Shown here in pieces: positions 16,816 through 26,380 of a stretch of 64,000 nt of DNA. The first letter of the stretch is position 1, and every line of letters begins with the position of its first letter. Below the pieces are notes generated by a model. The model did not search any database. It saw only the letters and a program-made list of their open reading frames with translations, and was not told the DNA's origin. The translations under genes and the position numbers were made by a program. The stretch lies in NCBI RefSeq assembly GCF_900110925.1, contig NZ_FOFP01000020.1, positions 1 through 64,000 on the forward strand. Reading direction: 5' to 3'. This stretch comes from Pseudomonas cuatrocienegasensis (GTDB lineage: Bacteria; Pseudomonadota; Gammaproteobacteria; Pseudomonadales; Pseudomonadaceae).

Positions 16816-17696
16816 GTCAGCTTTCCCCAGGCCAGCGTTTCCGTCAGGCGCTTGCCGAAGAGCAGCCACTGCAGGTGATTGGCGCGATCAATGCCAACCA
16901 TGCCTTGCTGGCCAAGCGCGCGGGTTTCAGGGCCATCTACCTGTCCGGTGGCGGCGTGGCGGCGGGTTCCTTGGGGCTGCCTGACCTGGGCATCAACACC
17001 CTGGATGACGTGCTCACCGACGTACGCCGGATTACCGATGTCTGCGACCTGCCGCTGTTGGTCGACATCGACACCGGCTTTGGCCCCAGCGCGTTCAATA
17101 TCGAGCGCACGGTCAAGAGCCTGATCAAGGCCGGCGCCGCGGCTGCGCATATCGAGGATCAGGTCGGCGCCAAGCGTTGCGGTCATCGTCCTGGCAAGGA
17201 GATTGTCAGCACCGAGGAAATGGCTGACCGGGTCAAGGCCGCTGCCGATGCCAAGACCGATGCGAGCTTTTTCCTGATCGCCCGCACCGACGCCATCCAG
17301 GCCGAGGGCGTGGATGCCGCGATCGAGCGCTGCCTGCGTTATGTCGAGGCCGGTGCCGACGGTATTTTCGCCGAGGCTGCCTATGACCTGCCGACCTACA
17401 AGCGCTTTGTCGATGCGCTGAACGTGCCGGTGTTGGCCAATATCACCGAATTCGGCGCCACCCCGCTGTTCACCCGCGACGAACTGGCCTCGGTCGGCGT
17501 GGCCATCCAGCTTTACCCGCTGTCGGCGTTTCGCGCCGCTAACAAAGCTGCGGAAAGTGTCTACATCACGATTCGTCAGCAGGGCCATCAGCAGGATGTC
17601 ATCGAAATGATGCAGACCCGGGCTGAGCTGTACGACCGCATCGGCTATCACGCCTTTGAGCAGAAGCTCGATGCCCTGTTTGCCGCAAAAAAGTGA
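16812..17696 (+). CDS. prpB: 2-methylisocitrate lyase PrpB
   Basis: Splits 2-methylisocitrate into pyruvate and succinate, the last step of the methylcitrate cycle that oxidises propionyl-CoA. At 294 residues it is a normal isocitrate-lyase superfamily member. Visible features are the TIM-barrel strand YLSGGGVAAGSLGLPD, metal-binding DIDTGFG, the catalytic loop KRCGHRPGK (Cys in KRCGH) and ARTDA. The ATG overlaps the pmiR stop by four bases (ATGA) and GAGGTGA lies upstream, indicating translational coupling. Confidence 0.97.
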   Translation: MSQLSPGQRFRQALAEEQPLQVIGAINANHALLAKRAGFRAIYLSGGGVAAGSLGLPDLGINTLDDVLTDVRRITDVCDLPLLVDIDTGFGPSAFNIERTVKSLIKAGAAAAHIEDQVGAKRCGHRPGKEIVSTEEMADRVKAAADAKTDASFFLIARTDAIQAEGVDAAIERCLRYVEAGADGIFAEAAYDLPTYKRFVDALNVPVLANITEFGATPLFTRDELASVGVAIQLYPLSAFRAANKAAESVYITIRQQGHQQDVIEMMQTRAELYDRIGYHAFEQKLDALFAAKK

Positions 17697-17736
17697 TAGC
17701 GATCTAGAAGAACAACAAAGATCCGAGGAGATAAGC

Positions 17737-18894
17737 ATGAGCGCCACCGACACCACCCCGGGCTTCAAGCCAAAAAAATCCGTCGCCCTGAGCGGTACCA
17801 CTGCCGGCAACACCGCCCTGTGCACCGTCGGCCGCAGCGGCAATGACCTGCATTACCGTGGCTATGACATCCTTGATGTCGCCACCACCTGTGAGTTCGA
17901 GGAAATCGCCCACTTGCTGGTGCACGGCAAGCTGCCCAATGCCGCCGAACTGGCCGGCTACAAGGCCAAGCTCAAAGCCCTGCGCGGCTTGCCCGCGGCA
18001 CTGAAAATCGCCCTGGAGCAACTGCCGCCCTCGGCCCACCCGATGGATGTGATGCGCACCGGCGTTTCGGTGCTCGGCTGCCTGCAGCCGGAGAAGGATG
18101 ACCACAACCATCCCGGCGCCCGCGATATTGCCGACAAGTTGATGGCCTCGCTGGGCTCCATGCTGCTGTACTGGTATCACTTCAGCCACAATGGCAAACG
18201 CATCGAGGTGGAAACCGACGATGACTCCATCGGTGGCCACTTTCTGCATCTGTTGCACGGCGAGGCGCCCCGTGAGTCCTGGGTGCGCGCCATGCACACC
18301 TCGCTGATCCTCTATGCCGAGCACGAATTCAACGCCTCCACCTTCACCTCGCGGGTGATCGCCGGCACCGGTTCGGACCTGTTCAGTTGCATCGCTGGCG
18401 GCATCGGCGCATTGCGCGGGTCGAAGCACGGCGGCGCCAACGAAGTGGCCTTCGAGATCCAGAAGCGTTATGACAATGCCGATGAGGCCGAGGCCGATAT
18501 TCGCGCCCGGGTGGAGAAGAAGGAAGTGGTGATCGGCTTCGGTCACCCGGTCTACACCGTGGCGGACCCACGCAACAAAGTGATCAAGGAGGTCGCGCAG
18601 GAGCTGTCGGCGGAGCAGGGCAATACCAAGATGTATGACATCGCCGAGCGCCTGGAGAGCACCATGTGGGAGATCAAGAAGATGTTCCCCAACCTCGACT
18701 GGTTCAGCGCGGTCAGCTACCACATGATGGGCGTGCCCACCGCCATGTTCACCCCGCTGTTCGTGATTGCCCGCACCTCGGGCTGGTCCAGCCATGTGAT
18801 CGAGCAGCGTATTGACGGCAAGATCATCCGCCCCAGCGCCAACTATGTCGGCCCGGAAGACCTGACCTTTGTGCCGCTCAAGGATCGCCCATGA
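17737..18894 (+). CDS. prpC: 2-methylcitrate synthase PrpC
   Basis: Condenses propionyl-CoA and oxaloacetate to 2-methylcitrate. The protein is 385 residues, citrate-synthase fold, short type typical of PrpC. Active-site motifs are GSKHGGANE (catalytic His), GFGHPVY (second His) and the C-terminal region after SHVIEQR. The start at 17737 has GAGGAG upstream; an in-frame ATG at 17656 lies within prpB and is not used. It follows prpB by 40 bases and overlaps acnD by four. Confidence 0.96.
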   Translation: MSATDTTPGFKPKKSVALSGTTAGNTALCTVGRSGNDLHYRGYDILDVATTCEFEEIAHLLVHGKLPNAAELAGYKAKLKALRGLPAALKIALEQLPPSAHPMDVMRTGVSVLGCLQPEKDDHNHPGARDIADKLMASLGSMLLYWYHFSHNGKRIEVETDDDSIGGHFLHLLHGEAPRESWVRAMHTSLILYAEHEFNASTFTSRVIAGTGSDLFSCIAGGIGALRGSKHGGANEVAFEIQKRYDNADEAEADIRARVEKKEVVIGFGHPVYTVADPRNKVIKEVAQELSAEQGNTKMYDIAERLESTMWEIKKMFPNLDWFSAVSYHMMGVPTAMFTPLFVIARTSGWSSHVIEQRIDGKIIRPSANYVGPEDLTFVPLKDRP

Positions 18895-21506
18895 GCATGA
18901 ACAGTCAATACCGCAAGCCGCTGGCCGGCACCGTGCTGGATTACTTTGACACCCGCGAGGCGGTCGATGCCATCAGCCCAGGCGCTTACGCCAAGCTGCC
19001 CTATACCTCACGGGTGCTGGCTGAGCAGTTGGTGCGCCGCTGCGACCCGGCCATGCTCAACGATGCGCTCAGGCAGCTGATCGAGCGCAAGCAGGATCTG
19101 GATTTCCCCTGGTACCCGGCTCGCGTTGTCTGCCACGACATTCTTGGCCAGACCGCCCTGGTCGACCTGGCCGGCTTGCGTGACGCCATCGCCGAGCAGG
19201 GCGGTGACCCGGCCAAGGTCAATCCGGTAGTGCCGACCCAATTGATCGTCGATCACTCCCTGGCCGTGGAATTCGCCGGCTTCGACCCCGATGCGTTCGA
19301 GAAGAACCGCGCGGTGGAGGAGCGCCGCAACGAGGACCGCTTCCACTTTATCGAGTGGACCAAGACCGCGTTCAAGAACGTCGATGTGATCCCTGCCGGC
19401 AACGGCATCATGCACCAGATCAATCTGGAAAAAATGAGCCCGGTGATCCAGGCGCGTGGTGGCATTGCGTTCCCGGATACCTGCGTCGGCACCGACTCGC
19501 ACACCCCACACGTCGATGCCCTCGGCGTGATCGCCATTGGTGTCGGCGGCCTGGAAGCCGAGACCGTGATGCTCGGCCTGCCTTCGATGATGCGTCTGCC
19601 CGATATCGTCGGCGTCAAACTGGCCGGCAAGCGCCAATCCGGGATTACCGCCACCGATATCGTCCTGGCGCTGACCGAGTTTCTGCGCAAGGAGCGCGTG
19701 GTTGGTGCCTGGGTCGAGTTCTTCGGTGAAGGGGCAGACAGCCTGTCCATCGGTGACCGTGCAACCATCTCCAATATGTGCCCGGAATACGGCGCTACGG
19801 CGGCGATGTTCTATATCGACCAGCAGACCATCGACTACCTCAAGCTCACCGGGCGTGAACCGGAGCAGGTGGCGCTGGTGGAGCACTACGCCAAGACCAC
19901 CGGTCTATGGGCGACCGCGCTTGAAACAGCCGAATACGAGCGCGTGCTGAGCTTCGACCTGTCGACCGTGGTGCGCAACATGGCCGGCCCGAGCAATCCG
20001 CACAAGCGTCTGCCGACCTCGGCACTGCATGAGCGTGGCATTGCCGACGAGGCCAAACTGGCCGCCGGCAAGCTGGAAGAGGGCGAGGGTCTAATGCCGG
20101 ACGGCGCGGTGATCATCGCCGCCATCACCAGTTGCACCAACACCTCCAACCCGCGCAACGTGGTCGCCGCCGGCCTGCTGGCGAAGAAGGCCAATCAGTT
20201 GGGCCTGTTGCGCAAGCCGTGGGTCAAGACGTCCTTCGCGCCGGGTTCGAAAGTCGCCAAGCTGTACCTGGAAGAGGCTGGCCTGCTAAGCGAGCTGGAA
20301 CAGCTGGGTTTTGGCATCGTCGCCTACGCCTGCACCACCTGTAACGGCATGTCCGGTGCGCTGGACCCGGTGATTCAGCAGGAGATCATCGACCGCGACC
20401 TCTACGCCACTGCTGTATTGAGCGGCAACCGCAACTTTGACGGGCGCATCCACCCTTACGCCAAGCAGGCGTTCCTGGCCTCGCCGCCGCTGGTGGTGGC
20501 CTACGCCATTGCCGGTACCGTACGTTTTGATATCGAGCAGGATGTGCTCGGTCACGATCCGAGCGGCAACCCGATCACCCTCAAAGACCTGTGGCCGAGC
20601 GACGAAGAAATCGACGCCATCGTCGCCTCCTCGGTGAAGCCTGAGCAGTTCCGGCAGATCTACATCCCGATGTTCGATTTGGGCACCGTCACCGAAGCCG
20701 AGAGCCCGCTGTACGACTGGAGCCCGATGAGCACCTATATCCGCCGTCCGCCATACTGGGAAGGCGCGCTGGCCGGTGAGCGCACGCTCAAAGGCATGCT
20801 GGCGCTGGCGATCCTGCCGGACAACATCACCACCGATCACTTGTCGCCGTCCAACGCCATCCTGCTGGACTCGGCGGCGGGTGAGTACCTGCACAAAATG
20901 GGTTTGCCGGAAGAAGACTTCAACTCCTACGCCACCCACCGCGGTGACCACCTGACCGCGCAACGCGCCACCTTCGCCAACCCGCAGCTGGTCAACGAAA
21001 TGGCTGTAGTTGATGGTGTGGTGAAGAAGGGCTCGCTGGCCCGTGTCGAGCCGCAAGGCCAGGTGATGCGCATGTGGGAGGCGATCGAAACCTACATGAA
21101 CCGTAAGCAGAACCTGATCATCGTCGCCGGTGCCGACTACGGCCAGGGCAGCTCGCGTGACTGGGCGGCCAAGGGCGTGCGCCTGGCGGGTGTGGAGGTG
21201 ATCGCGGCCGAAGGTTTCGAACGTATTCACCGCACCAACCTGGTGGGCATGGGCGTGCTGCCGGTCGAGTTCAAGCCGGGCACCACTCGCCTGACCCTTG
21301 GCCTCGACGGCACCGAGACTTACGACATCCAGGGCGATGTGTCGCCACGTTGCGACCTGACCCTGGTGGTCAATCGCCGCAATGGCGAGGTGCTCAAGGT
21401 GCCAGTGATCTGCCGCTTGGACACTGCAGCCGAGGTCCATGTGTACAAAGCAGGTGGTGTGCTGCAGCGTTTTGCCCAGGACTTTCTCGAAGGCGCCGTC
21501 GCCTGA
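18891..21506 (+). CDS. acnD: Fe/S-dependent 2-methylcitrate dehydratase AcnD
   Basis: Aconitase-like dehydratase that turns 2-methylcitrate into 2-methyl-trans-aconitate; together with PrpF it replaces PrpD. The protein is 871 residues. Cluster-binding Cys motifs are ITSCTNTSNPRN (around 405-416) and CTTCNGMSG (around 480-488); substrate-binding motifs GTDSHTPH and DYGQGSSRDWAAKG are also present. It starts inside the prpC stop (ATGA overlap). A second Met two codons in is equally possible. Presence of AcnD with PrpF is typical of the prp clusters of Pseudomonas and Shewanella. Confidence 0.96.
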   Translation: MSMNSQYRKPLAGTVLDYFDTREAVDAISPGAYAKLPYTSRVLAEQLVRRCDPAMLNDALRQLIERKQDLDFPWYPARVVCHDILGQTALVDLAGLRDAIAEQGGDPAKVNPVVPTQLIVDHSLAVEFAGFDPDAFEKNRAVEERRNEDRFHFIEWTKTAFKNVDVIPAGNGIMHQINLEKMSPVIQARGGIAFPDTCVGTDSHTPHVDALGVIAIGVGGLEAETVMLGLPSMMRLPDIVGVKLAGKRQSGITATDIVLALTEFLRKERVVGAWVEFFGEGADSLSIGDRATISNMCPEYGATAAMFYIDQQTIDYLKLTGREPEQVALVEHYAKTTGLWATALETAEYERVLSFDLSTVVRNMAGPSNPHKRLPTSALHERGIADEAKLAAGKLEEGEGLMPDGAVIIAAITSCTNTSNPRNVVAAGLLAKKANQLGLLRKPWVKTSFAPGSKVAKLYLEEAGLLSELEQLGFGIVAYACTTCNGMSGALDPVIQQEIIDRDLYATAVLSGNRNFDGRIHPYAKQAFLASPPLVVAYAIAGTVRFDIEQDVLGHDPSGNPITLKDLWPSDEEIDAIVASSVKPEQFRQIYIPMFDLGTVTEAESPLYDWSPMSTYIRRPPYWEGALAGERTLKGMLALAILPDNITTDHLSPSNAILLDSAAGEYLHKMGLPEEDFNSYATHRGDHLTAQRATFANPQLVNEMAVVDGVVKKGSLARVEPQGQVMRMWEAIETYMNRKQNLIIVAGADYGQGSSRDWAAKGVRLAGVEVIAAEGFERIHRTNLVGMGVLPVEFKPGTTRLTLGLDGTETYDIQGDVSPRCDLTLVVNRRNGEVLKVPVICRLDTAAEVHVYKAGGVLQRFAQDFLEGAVA

Positions 21507-21509
21507 CTC

Positions 21510-21587
21510 CGTAGGGTGGATGGCGCTTTTCCATCCACCGTTCTCGCGCACCGACGGTGGATTGGTGAAGCGTGATCCACCCTGCGG
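21510..21587. repeat. REP-like palindromic repeat between acnD and prpF
   Basis: CGTAGGGTGGAT at the left and ATCCACCCTGCGG at the right form outer arms. Inside, GGTGGATGG/CCATCCACC and GGTGGAT/ATCCACC form two hairpins. This is the GTAGGGTGGAT family of intergenic repeats seen in many Pseudomonas. It almost fills the 110-base gap and may modulate expression of prpF relative to acnD. Confidence 0.75.
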
Positions 21588-21616
21588 CAATTTCACTCTT
21601 CAGCCAGGACCAAGCC

Positions 21617-22804
21617 ATGGCTCATCCATCCCAGACTAGAATCCCCGCTACCTATATGCGTGGTGGCACCAGCAAAGGCGTGTTCTTTCGCCTGCAGGAC
21701 CTGCCTGAGCGCTGCCAGGTGCCGGGCGCCGAGCGCGACAAGCTGTTTATGCGCGTTATCGGCAGCCCTGACCCCTATGCTGCGCAAATCGACGGTATGG
21801 GCGGCGCCACCTCCAGTACCAGCAAGTGCGTGATTCTGTCGGCAAGCAGCCAGCCGAATCATGACGTCGATTACCTCTACGGTCAGGTCTCCATCGACAA
21901 ACCCTTTGTCGACTGGAGCGGCAATTGCGGCAACCTGTCCACCGCGGCCGGTGCTTTTGCCATTCACGCCGGGCTGGTCGATCCGGCGCGCATTCCTGAA
22001 AACGGTGTATGCGCGGTGCGGATCTGGCAGGCCAATATCAACAAGACCATCATCGCCCACGTTCCGGTCAGCAATGGCCAGGTGCAGGAAACCGGCGATT
22101 TCGAGCTGGATGGCGTGACATTCCCGGCGGCCGAGATCGTACTGGAGTTCCTCGATCCGTCTGACGATGGCGAGGAGGGCGGTTCGATGTTTCCCACCGG
22201 CAACCTGGTCGATGACCTTGAGGTGCCGGGTGTCGGCACCTTCAAGGCAACCCTGATCAGCGCCGGTATCCCCACCGTGTTCGTCAATGCCGAAGAGATC
22301 GGCTACAGCGGCACCGAGTTGCGCGAGCAGATCAATGGCGACCCCGAGCAATTAGCCCGTTTCGAGAAAATCCGCGTGGCCGGTGCCCTGCGCATGGGGC
22401 TGATCAAAAGCGCGGAAGAAGCCGCGACCCGCCAGCACACGCCGAAGCTCGCCTTTGTCGCTAAACCCAAGGATTACCTGTCATCCAGCGGCAAAACGGT
22501 GCACGCCAGTGAGGTCGATCTGCTGGTGCGGGCCCTGTCCATGGGTAAGCTGCACCACGCGATGATGGGCACCTGTGCGGTGGCCATCGGCACTGCAGCG
22601 GCTATCCCTGGGACCCTGGTCAACCTGGCCGCCGGTGACGGCGCACGCGAGGCGGTAAGCTTTGGCCACCCCTCCGGCACCTTGCGAGTGGGTGCCCAAG
22701 CGACACTGGTCGGCGGTCAATGGGCGGTGACCAAGGCGATCATGAGCCGCAGCGCGCGGATTTTGATGGAGGGGAGTGTGCGCGTGCCGGGCGATTCGTT
22801 CTGA
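21617..22804 (+). CDS. prpF: 2-methylaconitate cis-trans isomerase PrpF
   Basis: Isomerises the AcnD product 2-methyl-trans-aconitate to 2-methyl-cis-aconitate, which aconitase then hydrates to 2-methylisocitrate. At 395 residues it has a diaminopimelate-epimerase-like fold. Diagnostic are ATYMRGGTSKGVFF at the N-terminus, GGATSSTSKCVILS, and DWSGNCGNLSTAAGAFA with the conserved Cys. The start at 21617 was chosen because AGGA lies upstream and the MRGGTSKG motif then falls near residue 13, as in the family. It is the last gene of the operon, followed by a terminator. Confidence 0.95.
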   Translation: MAHPSQTRIPATYMRGGTSKGVFFRLQDLPERCQVPGAERDKLFMRVIGSPDPYAAQIDGMGGATSSTSKCVILSASSQPNHDVDYLYGQVSIDKPFVDWSGNCGNLSTAAGAFAIHAGLVDPARIPENGVCAVRIWQANINKTIIAHVPVSNGQVQETGDFELDGVTFPAAEIVLEFLDPSDDGEEGGSMFPTGNLVDDLEVPGVGTFKATLISAGIPTVFVNAEEIGYSGTELREQINGDPEQLARFEKIRVAGALRMGLIKSAEEAATRQHTPKLAFVAKPKDYLSSSGKTVHASEVDLLVRALSMGKLHHAMMGTCAVAIGTAAAIPGTLVNLAAGDGAREAVSFGHPSGTLRVGAQATLVGGQWAVTKAIMSRSARILMEGSVRVPGDSF

Positions 22805-22812
22805 GGGGAGAT

Positions 22813-22850
22813 TAGAAAAGACTCGATGTTTTCGAGTCTTTTCTTTTTAT
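22813..22850. terminator. Terminator between convergent prpF and ppsR
   Basis: GAAAAGACTCGA-TGTTT-TCGAGTCTTTTC is a perfect 12-bp stem followed by TTTTTAT on the plus strand and by an A/T-rich end on the other. It ends the prp operon and can serve ppsR as well. Confidence 0.9.
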
Positions 22851-22868
22851 ATCAGTAGCTTGTTGGGA

Positions 22869-23696
22869 TTACTTGAGACGCCGTTCCACGCCCTTTTCCA
22901 CCAGAATCTTCGCGGAGATCTCTTCCACCGAAAAATGCGTGGAGTTGATGAAGTTGATGTTCTCGCGGCGGAACAGGCCTTCGACCTCGCGCACCTCGAA
23001 CTCGCACTGGGCGAAACTCGAATACCGGCTGTTGGGCTTGCGTTCGTGGCGGATGGCGGTCAGGCGGTCGGGGTCGATGGTCAGGCCGAACAGCTTCTCC
23101 TTGTACTTTTTCAGGGCCGCCGGCAGTTGCAGGCGCTCCATGTCATCTTCGGTCAGCGGGTAGTTGGCGGCGCGAATGCCATACTGCATGGCCATGTACA
23201 GGCAGGTCGGGGTCTTGCCGCAGCGCGAAACACCGACCAGGATCAGGTCCGCCTTGTCGTAGTAATGGGTGCGAGCACCATCGTCGTTGTCCAGGGCAAA
23301 GTTCACCGCATCGATGCGTTCCATGTAATTGGCGTTGTGGGCGATGGAGTGGGACTTGCCGACCGAGTAAGACGAGTGCGAGCTGAGCTCCTGCTCTAGG
23401 GGGGAGAGGAACGAGGAAAAGATGTCGATCATGAAGCCTTCGGATTGTGCGAGAACTTCACGGATCTCCTGGTTGACGATGGTGTCGAAAATGATCGGGC
23501 GCGATCCGTCTTTCTCGGCAGCATTATTGATTTGTTGTACCATGGCGCGCGCTTTTTCAACGCTATCGATATAAGGGCGCGTGAGCTTGGTGAAGGTGAT
23601 GGTTTCGAACTGCGCCAACAGACTCTGACCCAGGGTTTCGGCGGTGATACCGGTGCCATCGGAGATGAAGAAAGCGGTTCGTTTCATTTGCGCCAT
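22869..23696 (-). CDS. ppsR: PEP synthase regulatory protein PpsR (kinase/pyrophosphorylase)
   Basis: Bifunctional regulator (DUF299 family) that inactivates PEP synthase by ADP-dependent threonine phosphorylation and reactivates it by Pi-dependent dephosphorylation. It is 275 residues, or 272 from the second Met (23687), which is the usual family start. Motifs are KRTAFFISDGTGITAETLG at the N-terminus and the P-loop-like LVGVSRCGKTPT near 150-163. It is divergent from its target gene ppsA, 168 bases away, as in many proteobacteria. Neither ATG has an ideally spaced ribosome-binding site. Confidence 0.96.
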   Translation of the reverse strand: MAQMKRTAFFISDGTGITAETLGQSLLAQFETITFTKLTRPYIDSVEKARAMVQQINNAAEKDGSRPIIFDTIVNQEIREVLAQSEGFMIDIFSSFLSPLEQELSSHSSYSVGKSHSIAHNANYMERIDAVNFALDNDDGARTHYYDKADLILVGVSRCGKTPTCLYMAMQYGIRAANYPLTEDDMERLQLPAALKKYKEKLFGLTIDPDRLTAIRHERKPNSRYSSFAQCEFEVREVEGLFRRENINFINSTHFSVEEISAKILVEKGVERRLK

Positions 23697-23864
23697 GGGC
23701 CTTAAGCTGGGAGTCTTTCTTGGCTATGATAGGCCCGCGTTCGCCGGCCTGTATGGGTCGGCATTGTTACTCATTTTCCAGGGCCAAGCCATAATCGTGC
23801 GGGCATGTTCCGCGAAGTACAACGGTCCTTCGAGCTTTTCCAACACCTCAGTGGAGAGATCACC

Positions 23865-26237
23865 TTGGTAGAGTACGTAGTTTCCCTCGATAAGCTCGGC
23901 AATCACGATGTCGAGCACGTAGGGGGCAAGAACGCCTCCCTGGGCGAGATGATCAGTAACCTCGCTGGCGCCGGTGTATCGGTACCTGGCGGTTTCGCTA
24001 CCACTGCCCAGGCCTACCGCGATTTTCTTGAGCAGAGCGGCCTGAATGCGCAGATTCATGCGGCTTTGGATGCCCTGGATGTCGACGATGTCAACGCCCT
24101 GGCCAAGACCGGGGCGCAGATCCGTCAGTGGGTCATGGATGCCGAGTTCCCCCATGAGCTCAATGAGCAGATCCGCACCGCTTTCGCGGCCATGGCCAAT
24201 GGCAACGACAATATGGCCGTCGCCGTGCGCTCCTCGGCTACCGCCGAAGACCTGCCGGATGCCTCCTTCGCCGGTCAGCAGGAAACCTTCCTCAACATCC
24301 GTGGTGTGGAAAACGTCATCCGCGCCGCCAAGGAAGTCTTCGCCTCGCTGTTCAATGACCGCGCAATTGCCTACCGCGTGCACCAGGGCTTCGACCACAA
24401 ACTGGTCGCTCTGTCTGCCGGGGTGCAGCGCATGGTACGTTCGGAAACCGGCACTGCCGGTGTGATGTTCACCCTGGATACCGAATCGGGTTTCCGTGAC
24501 GTGGTGTTTATCACCGGCGCTTACGGCCTGGGCGAAACCGTGGTGCAGGGCGCGGTCAACCCGGACGAGTTCTACGTCCACAAGCAAACCCTGGAAGCGG
24601 GCCGCCCGGCGATCCTGCGCCGCAACCTGGGTAGCAAAGCGATCAAGATGATCTATGGCGAAGAAGCCAAGGCCGGTAAATCGGTCAAGGTGGTCGACGT
24701 CGAGCGCGCCGAGCGTGCGCGCTTCTGCCTGAGCGATGCCGAGGTCAGCGAGCTGGCCAAGCAGGCCATGATCATCGAGAAGCACTACGGCCGACCGATG
24801 GACATCGAGTGGGCCAAAGATGGCGACGACAACAAGCTGTATATCGTCCAGGCCCGTCCCGAGACGGTGAAAAGCCGTTCCAGTGCCAATGTCATGGAAC
24901 GCTACCTGCTCAAGGAGACGGGTACCGTGCTGGTCGAAGGTCGCGCCATTGGTCAGAAGATCGGTGCCGGCAAGGTGCGGGTGATCAACGACGTATCGGA
25001 AATGGACAAGGTCCAGCCGGGCGACGTACTGGTCTCCGACATGACCGACCCGGACTGGGAGCCGGTGATGAAGCGCGCCAGCGCCATTGTTACCAACCGT
25101 GGCGGGCGTACTTGCCACGCGGCAATCATCGCCCGCGAACTGGGGATTCCGGCCGTAGTCGGTTGCGGCAACGCCACCCATGTACTGAAAGACGGTATGG
25201 GCGTGACGGTTTCCTGTGCCGAGGGCGACACCGGTTTTATCTTTGAAGGCGAACTGGGTTTCGATATCCGCAAGAACTCGGTCGATGCCATGCCCGATCT
25301 GCCGTTCAAGATCATGATGAACGTCGGCAACCCGGACCGTGCTTTCGACTTCGCTCAACTGCCGAACGAAGGCGTGGGCCTGGCCCGTCTGGAATTCATC
25401 ATCAACCGCATGATCGGCGTGCACCCCAAGGCGCTGCTGAACTTCGCCGGCCTGCCGCCGGAAATCAAGGACAGCGTCGAGAAGCGCATTGCCGGCTACG
25501 ACGATCCGGTCAATTTCTACGTCGAGAAGCTGGTCGAGGGCATCAGCACCCTGGCTGCGGCGTTCTGGCCGAAGAAGGTCATCGTGCGCTTGTCGGACTT
25601 CAAGTCCAACGAATATGCCAACCTGATCGGCGGCAAGCTCTACGAGCCGGAAGAAGAAAACCCGATGCTCGGCTTCCGTGGCGCCTCGCGCTATATCAGC
25701 GAGGCCTTCCGCGATTGCTTCGAGCTGGAGTGTCGGGCGCTGAAGAAAGTGCGCAACGAGATGGGCCTGACCAACGTCGAGATCATGGTGCCGTTCGTGC
25801 GTACCCTGGGTGAGGCCAGCCAGGTGGTCGACCTGTTGGCGGCCAACGGTCTTGCCCGCGGTCAGGATGGCCTGAAAATCATCATGATGTGCGAGCTGCC
25901 GTCCAACGCCATCCTGGCCGATGAGTTCCTTGAGTTCTTCGACGGTTTCTCCATCGGTTCCAACGACCTGACCCAGCTGACCCTGGGCCTGGACCGTGAC
26001 TCGGGAATCATCGCGCACCTGTTCGATGAGCGAAATCCTGCAGTGAAGAAGCTGCTGAGCAACGCCATTCAGGCCTGTAACAAGGCCGGCAAGTACATTG
26101 GTATCTGTGGCCAAGGCCCGTCGGACCATCCGGACCTGGCCAAATGGCTGATGGAGCAGGGCATCGAAAGCGTGTCGTTGAACCCGGATTCGGTGCTCGA
26201 CACCTGGTTCTTCCTGGCCGAAGGCCAGCAGAGCTGA
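23865..26237 (+). CDS. ppsA: Phosphoenolpyruvate synthase PpsA
   Basis: Converts pyruvate, ATP and water to PEP, AMP and Pi, the entry to gluconeogenesis. With the TTG start at 23865 it is 790 residues, close to the family length, and begins VEYVVSLDKLG; GGAGAG lies six bases upstream. The ATG at 23805 would add 20 residues not seen in relatives. Motifs: GGKNASLGEM and RSSATAEDLPDASFAGQQETF in the nucleotide-binding domain, the phosphohistidine loop GGRTCHAAIIAREL (around 420), and the C-terminal PEP-binding GSNDLTQLTLGLDRDSG. It is adjacent to its regulator ppsR and to the propionate genes that make pyruvate. Confidence 0.97.
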   Translation: MVEYVVSLDKLGNHDVEHVGGKNASLGEMISNLAGAGVSVPGGFATTAQAYRDFLEQSGLNAQIHAALDALDVDDVNALAKTGAQIRQWVMDAEFPHELNEQIRTAFAAMANGNDNMAVAVRSSATAEDLPDASFAGQQETFLNIRGVENVIRAAKEVFASLFNDRAIAYRVHQGFDHKLVALSAGVQRMVRSETGTAGVMFTLDTESGFRDVVFITGAYGLGETVVQGAVNPDEFYVHKQTLEAGRPAILRRNLGSKAIKMIYGEEAKAGKSVKVVDVERAERARFCLSDAEVSELAKQAMIIEKHYGRPMDIEWAKDGDDNKLYIVQARPETVKSRSSANVMERYLLKETGTVLVEGRAIGQKIGAGKVRVINDVSEMDKVQPGDVLVSDMTDPDWEPVMKRASAIVTNRGGRTCHAAIIARELGIPAVVGCGNATHVLKDGMGVTVSCAEGDTGFIFEGELGFDIRKNSVDAMPDLPFKIMMNVGNPDRAFDFAQLPNEGVGLARLEFIINRMIGVHPKALLNFAGLPPEIKDSVEKRIAGYDDPVNFYVEKLVEGISTLAAAFWPKKVIVRLSDFKSNEYANLIGGKLYEPEEENPMLGFRGASRYISEAFRDCFELECRALKKVRNEMGLTNVEIMVPFVRTLGEASQVVDLLAANGLARGQDGLKIIMMCELPSNAILADEFLEFFDGFSIGSNDLTQLTLGLDRDSGIIAHLFDERNPAVKKLLSNAIQACNKAGKYIGICGQGPSDHPDLAKWLMEQGIESVSLNPDSVLDTWFFLAEGQQS

Positions 26238-26260
26238 TCGGTTCGCTGTCTCCTTAATCC

Positions 26261-26289
26261 AAGGGCAGGGTCGAACCTGCCCTTTTTTG
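26261..26289 (+). terminator. Intrinsic terminator of ppsA
   Basis: AAGGGCAGG-GTCGAA-CCTGCCCTT followed by a run of T, 24 bases after the ppsA stop codon. Confidence 0.9.
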
Positions 26290-26380
26290 TGGTCTGCCTT
26301 TGCTGGCCTGATCCTTAAGACCGTCTCAGTGCGGCCTGGAAAATTGCCCGTGGCGATTTTTTGTACCCGAGTCGAAGAAG

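Noticed and set aside
20286..21596. 436-residue antisense frame over acnD
   Set aside because: Complement of conserved coding sequence, with no recognisable domain.
23724..26129. 801-residue open frame antisense to ppsA
   Set aside because: It is the mirror of a highly conserved gene in GC-rich codons, which leaves the opposite frame free of stops. No protein family features or ribosome-binding site are seen.
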